Shown here piece after piece: positions 24,808-33,163 of a stretch of 45,420 bases of DNA. Every line of letters begins with the position of its first letter. The first letter of the stretch is position 1. The notes beneath the pieces were generated by a model. That model was not told the origin of the DNA, made no database searches, and was given only the letters and a program-made list of their open reading frames with translations. This stretch comes from Spirochaetia bacterium. GTDB lineage: Bacteria > Spirochaetota > Leptospiria > Turneriellales > JAOUOS01. The stretch covers positions 1 through 45,420 of the forward strand of contig JAOUOS010000024.1 of assembly GCA_029880285.1 (NCBI GenBank), written 5' to 3'. A program made the position numbers and the translations under genes.

Positions 24808-26373
24808 ATGAAAAAAAAATATTTTCTTAAACTTTTTCTCACATTATTGATTTTTATAAATGGTAGTCTCTTTTCTTCAGATGATAAAACTGAAAGTAAT
24901 ATTGATATAAATAAATTAAAAATAAAATTTTCAGAAAATATACAAAAATATACGCTAAAAAACGGTTTGCGTATTATTTTGATGAAGAACGGATTCACAC
25001 CCACAATTTCGGCCTACTTAAAAGTAGGAATAGGGTCTTCCAATGAACCATTTGATCAGGCTGGTACCGCACATTTTTTAGAACATTTGCTATTTAAAGG
25101 TACAGATATTCTGGGAACAACAAATTATGAAAAAGAAAAGTATTACTTAAAACAAATTGAGATTGACGGTGAAAGAATAGATAAACTAAATAAAATACTA
25201 AATGATCCGCTTTTAACCGATGAAGAAATAAAAACAATAAGTAAAGAGCTTGAAACAATAAAAAGAAGACATAAATTTATAAAAAAAGCGTCCCAAAAAT
25301 TTATCTTAAGTGAAGAAGACTCAAAAGCTTATTCATTAGCGGGAGAAGTAGGTTACAACGCTTATACATCTATGGATGTAACAAATTATCAAATAAAACT
25401 TCCTAAAAATAGACTTGAATTATGGGCATGGATTGAAAGCCGCCGTTTTATAAAACCCGTATTTAGAGAATTTTATTCAGAAAGAGACGTTATTCTTGAA
25501 GAAAGAAAAATGCGCTATGATTCAAAACCCAATTCTCTTCTTTATGAGCTATTTTTAAAAACAGCTTTTGGAATGAGTCCCTATGGCAAGCCTGTTATTG
25601 GTTTTAAAAGTAATATTAACCGGCTTAAGATGAGTGAAACAATGAAATTTTTTGAAGATAATTATATTCCCTCAAGAATGGTAATTGCTATTGTTGGCGA
25701 TATTGAATTTGAACCTGTTTATGAGCTGTTAAAAAAATATTTTGAAAAAATTCCCCGTAAAGAAGAACCTGAGTTCCCCCCTATAGAATTTGAAAAACAG
25801 CTAGGTAAAAAAACGGCTGTTCTAACAGCTGAAAATACGCCTTATTTAATAACCGGCTGGCACAAGCCCGACATCAACCATGCCGATGATATTGTGTTTG
25901 AAGTATTAGAAAAACTATTAACAGATGGTCAAACATCAAGGCTCACAAAACGGCTTGTATTAGATGAAAAGCTGGCCTCTTATGTATCTGCTTATAATGG
26001 CAACCCCGGTAAAAAGCTAGCTAATAACTTTACAATTTTCACGGGACCATATTTAGAATCGTCTTATGATAAAATACAAGAAATTATAAAAGATGAGATT
26101 AAAAAATTAGCCGATGAAGGACCTACAGAAAAAGAACTTGAAAAAATAAAAAATAATGTTCTGGCAGATTTTATTCATTCTTTGGCGTCAAATTCGGGCT
26201 TGGCCGATTCATTGACATACTATGAGTTACTTATGAATGATTATAATAAAATATTTTATTTTATTGAAAACCTTCAAAATGTTAATAAAGAAGATATACA
26301 AAGAATAATTAAAGAATATATTACAGAAAAAAATAATACTACTGTATATATTCAAAATCCCCAAAATAATTAA
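24808..26373 (+). CDS. Exported M16-family zinc metallopeptidase
   Basis: 521 residues with a signal peptide (about 1-23), so it acts in the periplasm. The inverted zinc motif HFLEH is at 89-93, and the distal Glu lies in SERDVILEERKMRYDSKP. Between them is an insertion of about 50 charged residues (KQIEIDGERIDKL to FILSEEDSK), longer than in the compact pitrilysin-type half. The second, inactive M16 half (about 270-521) has the usual substrate-binding region (LLTDGQTSRLTKRLV). It probably degrades peptides in the periplasm. It lies in one unit with gspC. Confidence 0.92.
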   Translation: MKKKYFLKLFLTLLIFINGSLFSSDDKTESNIDINKLKIKFSENIQKYTLKNGLRIILMKNGFTPTISAYLKVGIGSSNEPFDQAGTAHFLEHLLFKGTDILGTTNYEKEKYYLKQIEIDGERIDKLNKILNDPLLTDEEIKTISKELETIKRRHKFIKKASQKFILSEEDSKAYSLAGEVGYNAYTSMDVTNYQIKLPKNRLELWAWIESRRFIKPVFREFYSERDVILEERKMRYDSKPNSLLYELFLKTAFGMSPYGKPVIGFKSNINRLKMSETMKFFEDNYIPSRMVIAIVGDIEFEPVYELLKKYFEKIPRKEEPEFPPIEFEKQLGKKTAVLTAENTPYLITGWHKPDINHADDIVFEVLEKLLTDGQTSRLTKRLVLDEKLASYVSAYNGNPGKKLANNFTIFTGPYLESSYDKIQEIIKDEIKKLADEGPTEKELEKIKNNVLADFIHSLASNSGLADSLTYYELLMNDYNKIFYFIENLQNVNKEDIQRIIKEYITEKNNTTVYIQNPQNN

Positions 26374-26379
26374 ATTAAC

Positions 26380-27165
26380 TTAATTTAAACAATCATTGTG
26401 TATGTTTAATATATATTGCGGATAAATATCTTTAACTTCTAAATCGCCGGAAAAATCTTTAGGTTTTAGAAAAGCCATATTTTTCTTAAAAAGATTTTGA
26501 TACTTAACAGCAATGGGTTTATAGGACCAGTGCCACTTTTCTTCAAAATAACCTAAGTTATATTCTTTACTTCTACTTTCAGGAGAATCTTTGTATGGCT
26601 GACAAAAACCAAATTTAATCGCGTTTTTAGAAAGCCATAAGTATAACTTTTTACCTTCACCAGATTCATATAATTGATTATTCAAAGAGTAATTTTTATT
26701 AGAAAACGAAATATCAAAATCTGTACCCCAGTGGTGTCTGCTAGCACCCGGCATAGAAGAATACTCTAATATTTTAAGAACAATTTGTTTATCTGTATAA
26801 TCTTTATTATTGAATTCTAAACCTTTCACTTTTCTTTTGCCGCTGAACTTTGCTTCCCAAATATTTTTTTGGTATTCAAAATCTCTAAAAGCTGACAAAA
26901 TATAAATATTAAGACCGTCTTTTTTAGCTTTATCTGCCATTTTTAAAAACGCTTCTAATACTTCTTTTTGTAAATAAAGATTTTCTTTTAAAGCGTTTTC
27001 TTTAGGAACTTGTGAAAAAAATAAATAATCAGAATGATTGTATTTGCCGGTTAAAATTTTATTTATAGTTTCATCTGACTTATTTTTTTCTTGAGCTGTA
27101 TTTTTTTCTGAACAAAAGAGAATAATTATAAAAATATAAATAAATAAAATCTTAGAATAAGATAT
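26380..27165 (-). CDS. VanY-type D-alanyl-D-alanine carboxypeptidase lipoprotein with non-ATG start
   Basis: The catalytic domain (M15B family) has every expected motif: SAFRDFEYQ, the zinc-binding SRHHWGTDFD and EKWHW. It trims D-Ala from peptidoglycan stem peptides. The first ATG (26940) would cut into the domain and remove the export signal. The same frame continues upstream without a stop. It encodes a basic residue, a long Ile/Phe/Leu stretch ending LFC (a lipoprotein signal with Cys) and a spacer with KNTAQEKNKSDE. No ATG, GTG or TTG exists there. AAGGA (27173-27177) lies 7 nt before an ATA at 27165, my proposed start, giving 261 residues. A lost start codon is the alternative. Confidence 0.7.
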   Translation of the reverse strand: MSYSKILFIYIFIIILFCSEKNTAQEKNKSDETINKILTGKYNHSDYLFFSQVPKENALKENLYLQKEVLEAFLKMADKAKKDGLNIYILSAFRDFEYQKNIWEAKFSGKRKVKGLEFNNKDYTDKQIVLKILEYSSMPGASRHHWGTDFDISFSNKNYSLNNQLYESGEGKKLYLWLSKNAIKFGFCQPYKDSPESRSKEYNLGYFEEKWHWSYKPIAVKYQNLFKKNMAFLKPKDFSGDLEVKDIYPQYILNIHNDCLN

Positions 27166-27172
27166 AGCTATT

Positions 27173-27177
27173 TCCTT
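27173..27177 (-). promoter_or_regulatory. Ribosome-binding site deciding the VanY-like gene's start
   Basis: AAGGA on the minus strand lies 7 nt before ATA at 27163-27165. No standard start codon is available at this spacing or anywhere before the lipoprotein signal. The site is the main support for an unusual start codon. Confidence 0.5.
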
Positions 27178-27191
27178 ATTATATTTTCTTT

Positions 27192-27533
27192 CTATAAAGA
27201 AGAAAGTGCTTCTTCTTCAGTTTCATAAATTTCAAATAAAGAAGTCAGTTCTATTACATCAAAAATTCTTTTAACTGCTGGCTTTAAAGAACATAGTTTT
27301 AATATACCCCCATCATCTCGCAGCTTTCTTAATAAAGCAATAGCCACTCTGAAACCTGAAGAAGACATATATTCTACGTCCTGCATATTTAATACTAAAT
27401 ATTTAAGATTATCTTTTTCAATTGCCTCTAAAAGTGCTTCTTCGATATTGCCTGATACCGCCACATCAAGCCTTCCCGATAAATTTACTACCGCTTTATT
27501 AGCACCCAGATTTTTTATCTCTACATTTTCCAT
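27192..27533 (-). CDS. STAS-domain anti-sigma factor antagonist
   Basis: A 113-residue single STAS domain of the SpoIIAA/RsbV type. The phospho-acceptor loop reads DVEYMSSSGFR (53-63), where one of Ser58 or Ser59 would be phosphorylated by an anti-sigma kinase and dephosphorylated by a SpoIIE-type phosphatase. In the unphosphorylated state such proteins bind the kinase and release its partner. No RsbW-type kinase is adjacent. The SpoIIE protein encoded at 7504-9801 is a plausible phosphatase, by inference. A strong Shine-Dalgarno (GGAG, 6 nt before ATG) precedes it. The VanY-like gene follows on the same strand 26 nt later. Confidence 0.92.
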   Translation of the reverse strand: MENVEIKNLGANKAVVNLSGRLDVAVSGNIEEALLEAIEKDNLKYLVLNMQDVEYMSSSGFRVAIALLRKLRDDGGILKLCSLKPAVKRIFDVIELTSLFEIYETEEEALSSL

Positions 27534-27672
27534 TTATATCTCCTTTATTTGCTTTGGTTAATAATATAACAATGAATTAACGGAATGAATATTTTTTTTC
27601 TGTATCTGAAACTTAAAAAAATATAATAAGAGCGGCGTCAAACTTTTTTTGAAAAATTGATTTAAACAAAAA

Positions 27673-28188
27673 TTATGAAACCGCTTTTCTTAGAGCAAAA
27701 CTTTCAAAATAACTGAAATCTTCATTTGTCATATGATCCATTGATAAACCCATCTCTTGATAGTAATTTAATAAAATACCTAAATGTATATTTTCTTCAT
27801 CTTCAGAATTTAACTTAGCGGGATCTTTTAAAGATATTTCAATATTTCTTTCTTTAACAAATTCAAAAAACTTTTCATCTTTGCCTGAAAAAATTAAAAT
27901 TGAAGATATAATATCAAAACTTACGGTTTGAATTATTTTTTCGAATTCAAAATCACTTTTTGAAACATGATCTCTTACTATTTCAATTTGAAAATAATCA
28001 CCCCATGTTTGAATAGCTGGTTTTACGCCATATTTTGCTTCAATTTTGTTAATTTCAGAATCAGGAATAAATTTTCTGCCAGCCATTCTATCAATAAATT
28101 TTTTAATTAATATGATATTTTTTATTTTTCTGGGAGAAACTTTTTTATTTGATATCATTTCTTCTGTAATTGAATTAATTGTTTTCAT
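27673..28188 (-). CDS. Hypothetical soluble protein
   Basis: A 171-residue protein with no signal peptide, membrane helix or motif I recognise. It is predicted mainly helical with scattered acidic residues, and has a basic N-terminal part (SPRKIKNIILIKKFIDRMAGRK). It is divergent from the TPR-like exported protein, 68 nt apart. Both starts are preceded by a TCCGATAA element, suggesting shared control. The STAS gene lies 139 nt downstream on the same strand; whether it is co-transcribed is unclear. Confidence 0.6.
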   Translation of the reverse strand: MKTINSITEEMISNKKVSPRKIKNIILIKKFIDRMAGRKFIPDSEINKIEAKYGVKPAIQTWGDYFQIEIVRDHVSKSDFEFEKIIQTVSFDIISSILIFSGKDEKFFEFVKERNIEISLKDPAKLNSEDEENIHLGILLNYYQEMGLSMDHMTNEDFSYFESFALRKAVS

Positions 28189-28195
28189 ATATTTT

Positions 28196-28203
28196 TTATC
28201 GGA
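28196..28203 (-). promoter_or_regulatory. CCGATAA motif, candidate sigma-28-like -10
   Basis: TCCGATAA on the minus strand lies 7 nt before the ATG at 28188. It matches seven of eight bases of the GCCGATAA -10 of flagellar sigma-28 promoters. A TAAA lies 13 nt upstream, close to but shorter than the usual 15-nt spacing. Confidence 0.35.
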
Positions 28204-28234
28204 TAAAAAAAAAGTTTTTATAGTTTTTTTTAAT

Positions 28235-28242
28235 TCCGATAA
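28235..28242 (+). promoter_or_regulatory. CCGATAA motif before the TPR-like gene
   Basis: TCCGATAA on the plus strand lies 14 nt before the ATG at 28257, a second copy facing away from the one at 28196. No TAAA -35 is found at the expected spacing, so its role as a promoter is uncertain. Confidence 0.3.
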
Positions 28243-28256
28243 ATAATTAAAAAGTT

Positions 28257-28751
28257 ATGAAAAAGAAATTTTTTATTTTAATAATCATTAGTACAAGTAT
28301 CTTATATTCACAAAATAACAAAGAAAAAAAAACTGAAAATAGTGAAGATGTCGAAAAAAAACAGCAAGAAATTTTTGTTCAAACCGCAGATAATTTGTAC
28401 AATGATGAAAAAATTAAAATTGCCTATCTTTATTATAAAGACTTTTTAGAAATATATCCGCAAAGCCAATATAAAAAATATATAAAAGAAAAAATTGCAG
28501 AAATATACGAAAAAACACATGAATATCACAAAGCTGCTGAAATTTTTTCTCAATTGCAACACGAAGAGGAAAATTTAAATGAAAAGATAAGATATCTATA
28601 TCATGAGGCAAGATTGTACGATATGACAGGTTTTTATAGTTTATCAGTAGATAAATACAAAAAAATAATTAAATTGGATGATACTGGTACGTTTTCAAAT
28701 ATTGCGCGCGAAAAACTAAAATATATTGCAGATAATAATTTATTACATTGA
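28257..28751 (+). CDS. Exported TPR-like protein
   Basis: 164 residues with a signal peptide (MKKK, hydrophobic core, cut near LYSQ). The mature part is a short Lys/Glu-rich linker and about three TPR-like helical pairs (ADNLYNDEKIKIAYLYYKDFLEIYP; YHKAAEIFSQL; YSLSVDKYKKIIKL). These resemble the periplasmic repeats of BamD or the YbgF/CpoB C-terminus. Such repeats mediate protein contacts in envelope assembly; the partner is unknown. The 3' end overlaps the HDOD gene on the opposite strand by 9 nt. Confidence 0.75.
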   Translation: MKKKFFILIIISTSILYSQNNKEKKTENSEDVEKKQQEIFVQTADNLYNDEKIKIAYLYYKDFLEIYPQSQYKKYIKEKIAEIYEKTHEYHKAAEIFSQLQHEEENLNEKIRYLYHEARLYDMTGFYSLSVDKYKKIIKLDDTGTFSNIAREKLKYIADNNLLH

Positions 28752-29630
28752 AAAAACTTCTTCACAAAATTGAAAAAAATCATTATTTTTAATATGTTTT
28801 TTTAAATTACCTGTTAGGTAATCTTTTGTAGTATTATCTATATTTAATTTTTTTGTATAACTTTCAAATAATGTCTTATAGTATAGATTCATCTTATCAT
28901 TTATAATTTCTTCATTAAAAAAATCTTGTAAATAAATTACCGCTTCAGCTAAGACTGTGTATATAGCCAAGATACCGCCTTTTTCAAAAACCTCATTATA
29001 ATCTTTTGATGTTAATCCGCTGACTTTAGCGATATTATCAGGAAAATTCCACTCTTTCATTGCCTTAACTGAAATTTCAGTACTTGTAATACCAAATGTT
29101 TCTTTTTCTAACAAATGAAAACAATTTGGATCTGAAGAGGCGGCGCATTTTTTAATCACTGTTTCAAACGCATTAGGAAAACGATTATGTAATATTAATT
29201 GACCAATATTTTTTAGAAGTCCGCATACAAAAGATTCTTCATTTTGTTTTCTATTTCCCGTTTTTTCGGCTATTATTTTAGAAATAAAACCGGCTAATAC
29301 CGAGTGCATCCACAATTCTTTTTGTATTTGTGAATTAGAGCCATTTTGATGCATAACTGCCGCTACTGAAACCAATAGCGTTAAACTTTTTATTGTTTTA
29401 AAACCAAGAAGTGTTAATGCCTGTGCTAAATTATCTATTTTCTTTGAGCGGGCATAAAAAGCTGAATTCGCCAGCTTTAATATTTTCGCAGTTAATCCCG
29501 GATCTACGGATATAATATTTTGTATTTGATTGGATGATAAATCTATATTGTTTTCATCTATTTGAATTATTTTAGACACTACCTGAGGCATTGGCGGCAG
29601 CTCAATCATATTTATGTTAAAATTTTCCAT
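28743..29630 (-). CDS. HDOD-domain signalling protein
   Basis: 295 residues. Almost the whole protein is an HDOD domain, a non-catalytic relative of HD hydrolases found in bacterial signalling. The lead is MIELPPMPQVVSKIIQI, followed by ISVDPGLTAKILKLANSAFY and ALTLLGFKTIKSLTLLVSV, all typical. The HD metal-binding pair is not evident, as expected for HDOD. No attached GGDEF, EAL or receiver domain is present. Its target is unknown. A TTGACA lies 39 nt upstream of the ATG. Confidence 0.9.
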   Translation of the reverse strand: MENFNINMIELPPMPQVVSKIIQIDENNIDLSSNQIQNIISVDPGLTAKILKLANSAFYARSKKIDNLAQALTLLGFKTIKSLTLLVSVAAVMHQNGSNSQIQKELWMHSVLAGFISKIIAEKTGNRKQNEESFVCGLLKNIGQLILHNRFPNAFETVIKKCAASSDPNCFHLLEKETFGITSTEISVKAMKEWNFPDNIAKVSGLTSKDYNEVFEKGGILAIYTVLAEAVIYLQDFFNEEIINDKMNLYYKTLFESYTKKLNIDNTTKDYLTGNLKKHIKNNDFFQFCEEVFSM

Positions 29631-29775
29631 AGGTATATTTTACGAAATCTTTTGTCTCTTGCAGAAGTATGTCAACAATATGCGAAAAATAAAAGTCTTC
29701 GTCAATCTATTTTTTAATTCATGATTTTTTTACTTATTTTTCCCTCTGCGAGGGGTATAAAATATAAAAGTTATA

Positions 29776-32079
29776 TTATAAACTATTACGTATAAACTGA
29801 AGTATTTGCAAAGTTTTTTTCTTCATTGCAAATATATTTTCATCTATTATATTGTTTGGAGAACTGGAATTTTCAATATCAAATATATCCCAAACTCCTA
29901 TACAAGAAGGGCACCCTGCTTCACATACACAATTTAGCGCAGATTCTATTGATAAATCTAAAAGAGCTTCGATATTGGTAATCATTTTATATGATAAACC
30001 CACTCCTCCAGGATAATGATCAAAAAATAAGATTGAATAAGGCATAAATTGATCATTTAAGTAAAATCCTAAAGATGATATATCACGCACATCACATAAG
30101 GCAACAAGAGGAGCCATTTGCTTTATAAGATACGCAGCTCTGGTTAAAACGCTTCCTCTTATTTCTTTCTCAATTTCAATATTGATATCTTGAAATTCTA
30201 ACCATGCCGCCTGTGTATGCATTTCAATTTCGGGAGTATGTATCTTACCCCAGCCAAGATTTTCATTCGTTGAAATTTTTATTTTTTTATACAAATGGGC
30301 TTTACTGATAACCGTAATCTCACCCCAAACACAAGTTATTTTATTTTCTTTTTTTATTTCATCCTTTGATAAAATTTTAATATTTGTTTTTATATGCGCG
30401 TCAGTATAGTAATCTGAATTTATCTCTGAGACTTCTGCTCTTCTTTTCTCCCAATCAAGAGAATTTACGTAATAATATTTTCCCTGTTGTAAATATACCG
30501 CTTCTTCATGAATTAAACTTGGCGCCGAAAAATAATCAACCTCACCTATAACCTGTTCATTTGTTTTTTTTGAGATATCGACAACTAAAAAATTATCTTG
30601 TGCCGCTTTTCTAAGCGATACATTTGACGAAGGATAATTATCTTTCATCCAAAAATAGTAACCTTCTTTTTTTAAGAGTATATCATTATCTGAAAGATAA
30701 TCAAGGTATTCTTTTACGCTAACACCTCCAAAAATATCAGACTCGGCAAATCTCATTTCATATGCCGCACATTTTATGTGCTCCATATAAACTATTAGAT
30801 TATTTGAATTTATGACCGCATCTTCTCCTTCATGTTCTATTATAAAATTACCATTTTTCATTAAATATTGATCAAGCGCGTTTGCCTTTCCTATCATCAT
30901 TGCTACAGAGGGATCTGTTTTTCGGCCTGCCCTGCCAAATTGCTGAATAAGAGAACTAAAACTTCCCGGATATCCAACGGAGACCACCGCTTCAAGCATA
31001 CCAATATCAATACCCAACTCTAAAGCATTTGTTGACACAACGGCCATTATTTTTTTTTCTCTTAGGTCATTTTCAATTTGTCTTCTCTCAAGCGGTAAAT
31101 ATCCGCCCCTGTAGCTTTTAACTTTTTTTTTTAATTTTTTAGGCAAATTTTCTCTTAAAAGATTTGCTAACAGTTCGGCCCTTATTCGCGAACGCGTAAA
31201 AAAAATAATGGGAATATTATTTTTTATAAACAATTCCCCTATTTCACAGGCAGCTTTATACGCACTTTTTCTTGTACCTTCGGCATCAATTACAGGCGGA
31301 TTATAAAAAATTATTTTTTTTTCTCCCGATGCCGCTCCCGAGTTTTTAATTAAAGAAAATTCTTTTTCTGTTAAATTAGAAGCCAGCTCAAGAGGATTTT
31401 TAATAGTAGCTGAAGAAAAAATAAAAACAGGATTTGCTTTATAATGCATTAAAATTCTATTTAACCTTCGAAAAACATTAGCCGTATGGGAACCAAAAAT
31501 ACCCATGTAAATATGCATTTCATCAATAACAATTGTTTTAAGATTATTAAAAAAATCTTTCCATGTTATGTGATGCGGTAATATTCCCGAATGAAGCATA
31601 TCAGGATTCGTTAAAATAAAATCTGAAGCTTTTTTCGATTTGCGGCGTTCTTCAGGCGATGTGTCTCCGTCAAAAACATTCATGTTCCAGTCTTTATTTA
31701 ATATTTGTTTCCATTTTTGATAATAAGAAAGTTGATCACGTGATAAAGCTTTGGTGGGAAAAATAAAAAGATGTTTTCCATATTTATCATTTATTTTATC
31801 TTGAATAACTGGCAGTAAGTAAGAAAGAGTTTTGCCCGAGGCTGTAGGTGTTGTAATTACAAAATTTTTTTTCTTTTGATAATATTCAAACGCCTCTTTT
31901 TGATGCGAGTATAACTTTTTAATGCCGGTGTTTTCTAGAACAGTTCGTATATCGTTATTAAGTGAATCAGGAAAATCAACATACAATGCTTCTTTTGAAT
32001 TTATTGTATGCTCAAAAACAATATTTTGATTAAATTTTTCATCCTGCGATAAAAAATTTATAATCTGTGCCAAATTCAT
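29776..32079 (-). CDS. DEAD/DEAH-box DNA helicase of the MrfA/YprA family
   Basis: A 767-residue superfamily-2 helicase, matching the length of Bacillus MrfA. Motif I is TPTASGKTLSY, motif II VIDEMH (a DEMH variant) and motif III FSSATIKNP. The second RecA domain has STNALELGIDIG and QQFGRAGRKT. The C-terminal domain carries CVCEAGCPSCIG, the four-Cys zinc site of the DUF1998/MZB module. MrfA in B. subtilis acts in repair of mitomycin-type DNA damage without the UvrABC system, and a similar repair role is likely. It overlaps the upstream AstE/AspA-like gene by 4 nt, so translation is coupled, although the functions seem unrelated. Confidence 0.92.
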   Translation of the reverse strand: MNLAQIINFLSQDEKFNQNIVFEHTINSKEALYVDFPDSLNNDIRTVLENTGIKKLYSHQKEAFEYYQKKKNFVITTPTASGKTLSYLLPVIQDKINDKYGKHLFIFPTKALSRDQLSYYQKWKQILNKDWNMNVFDGDTSPEERRKSKKASDFILTNPDMLHSGILPHHITWKDFFNNLKTIVIDEMHIYMGIFGSHTANVFRRLNRILMHYKANPVFIFSSATIKNPLELASNLTEKEFSLIKNSGAASGEKKIIFYNPPVIDAEGTRKSAYKAACEIGELFIKNNIPIIFFTRSRIRAELLANLLRENLPKKLKKKVKSYRGGYLPLERRQIENDLREKKIMAVVSTNALELGIDIGMLEAVVSVGYPGSFSSLIQQFGRAGRKTDPSVAMMIGKANALDQYLMKNGNFIIEHEGEDAVINSNNLIVYMEHIKCAAYEMRFAESDIFGGVSVKEYLDYLSDNDILLKKEGYYFWMKDNYPSSNVSLRKAAQDNFLVVDISKKTNEQVIGEVDYFSAPSLIHEEAVYLQQGKYYYVNSLDWEKRRAEVSEINSDYYTDAHIKTNIKILSKDEIKKENKITCVWGEITVISKAHLYKKIKISTNENLGWGKIHTPEIEMHTQAAWLEFQDINIEIEKEIRGSVLTRAAYLIKQMAPLVALCDVRDISSLGFYLNDQFMPYSILFFDHYPGGVGLSYKMITNIEALLDLSIESALNCVCEAGCPSCIGVWDIFDIENSSSPNNIIDENIFAMKKKTLQILQFIRNSL

Positions 32080-33044
32080 AATGACTTTTCATCATGACAT
32101 ACGTGAAACAAAGCTCTGCCGGGAACAACCTGTGGATGTAAATTAAAACCCAGTATTCTGCCAGACAACTCGGCTTTTATTTTATCTTTTACTTCACCTA
32201 AAAGCGACATTATATGACCCAAATAATCGCCTTCTTTAATAAAGTCTCCCGGTTTTACCGCTGGCACAAAAAGACCGCCGTGTGTAGCCCGTATCCATGA
32301 TGATTTTTTATAGTAAATGCTTGTATCAATAGTTTTACTTATTTTAGAATTTTGATATTTAACCATTTTTAATGAATATAGTATATTCCAAATGCCTGAT
32401 AAACCTACTTCAAGCGGTTCTTCTTCAAAACGATTAATTTGCCCTGCTTCAAAAAGTATAAAAGGTATATTTCTTTTTGTTGCTTCCCTTCGCAAAGAGC
32501 CAAGAACTCCCTGACTGTGAATAACTATTTCTGCTCCAAAGATTTTCGCTAAGTAACGAACTCTTTCAAGCCTCATATTGCCGCGAATATGAGGAAAGTT
32601 CCATCGATTGTAACTGGCAGAATGTAAATCAATACCAAAATCAGCATCTTTTATACATAAATTCCAAATTGTATTCGCGATTCTACTGCCCTCTGAACCA
32701 TCGGGTTTTCCGGGGAAAAGACGATTTAAATCTCTTCTATCGGGCAAATATCTACTTTGAACATTAAATGCCGGAATGTTACTTACTGGCAGCATAACCA
32801 AATTACCATAAAATTTTTGTGGATTTATGCTATTAAAAATCTTATAAGTTAAAGGAATTCCATTTAACTCATCACCGTGAATTACCGCGGTAATAACCGC
32901 GTTAGGTCCATCTTCTTTGCCATATATCACAAAGTAGGGAATTTTTTTTTCTAACCCAAAATAACTTTCAGTTATATCAAGCCATCCTGTTTTTTTTGTG
33001 CCTCTAAGTTTATTACTATTAATTGAAAAAAGACTTTCTACCAT
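32076..33044 (-). CDS. AstE/AspA-like zinc deacylase, second copy
   Basis: A 322-residue paralogue of the protein encoded at 20854-21852. Zinc ligands lie in AVIHGDELNG (His, Glu) and GIDLHSASYN (His). The substrate Arg region is DRRDLNRLFPGKPDGSEGSR. A C-terminal lipoyl-like beta domain (about 240-322) contains GGLFVPAVKPGDFIKEGDYLG. The substrate is unknown. The frame opens at a TTG at 33080, but that TTG is the -35 hexamer of a good promoter. The ATG at 33044, 6 nt after the -10, is therefore the start. It is coupled to the helicase by a 4-nt overlap. Confidence 0.87.
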   Translation of the reverse strand: MVESLFSINSNKLRGTKKTGWLDITESYFGLEKKIPYFVIYGKEDGPNAVITAVIHGDELNGIPLTYKIFNSINPQKFYGNLVMLPVSNIPAFNVQSRYLPDRRDLNRLFPGKPDGSEGSRIANTIWNLCIKDADFGIDLHSASYNRWNFPHIRGNMRLERVRYLAKIFGAEIVIHSQGVLGSLRREATKRNIPFILFEAGQINRFEEEPLEVGLSGIWNILYSLKMVKYQNSKISKTIDTSIYYKKSSWIRATHGGLFVPAVKPGDFIKEGDYLGHIMSLLGEVKDKIKAELSGRILGFNLHPQVVPGRALFHVCHDEKSL

Positions 33045-33050
33045 TAATAG

Positions 33051-33080
33051 ACAATAGAGATGAGATATATAGATTGTCAA
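33051..33080 (-). promoter_or_regulatory. Promoter of the second AstE/AspA-like gene
   Basis: On the minus strand, TTGACA (33075-33080), an 18-nt spacer and TATTGT (33051-33056) end 6 nt before the ATG at 33044. No Shine-Dalgarno can exist in so short a leader. The hexamers are identical to those of gspC. Confidence 0.6.
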
Positions 33081-33163
33081 TTACTTAGTTTTATATATTA
33101 TAGCCTTAATTTTTAATATAATTCTTTACTATTTGTCTCTTATTAAGCTTATTTGTCTAAAAT

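Noticed and set aside
29742..29754. Short hairpin CCCTC-TGC-GAGGG between the HDOD and helicase genes
   Set aside because: Only 5 bp with no T-run after it on the minus strand, so it does not qualify as a terminator on its own.
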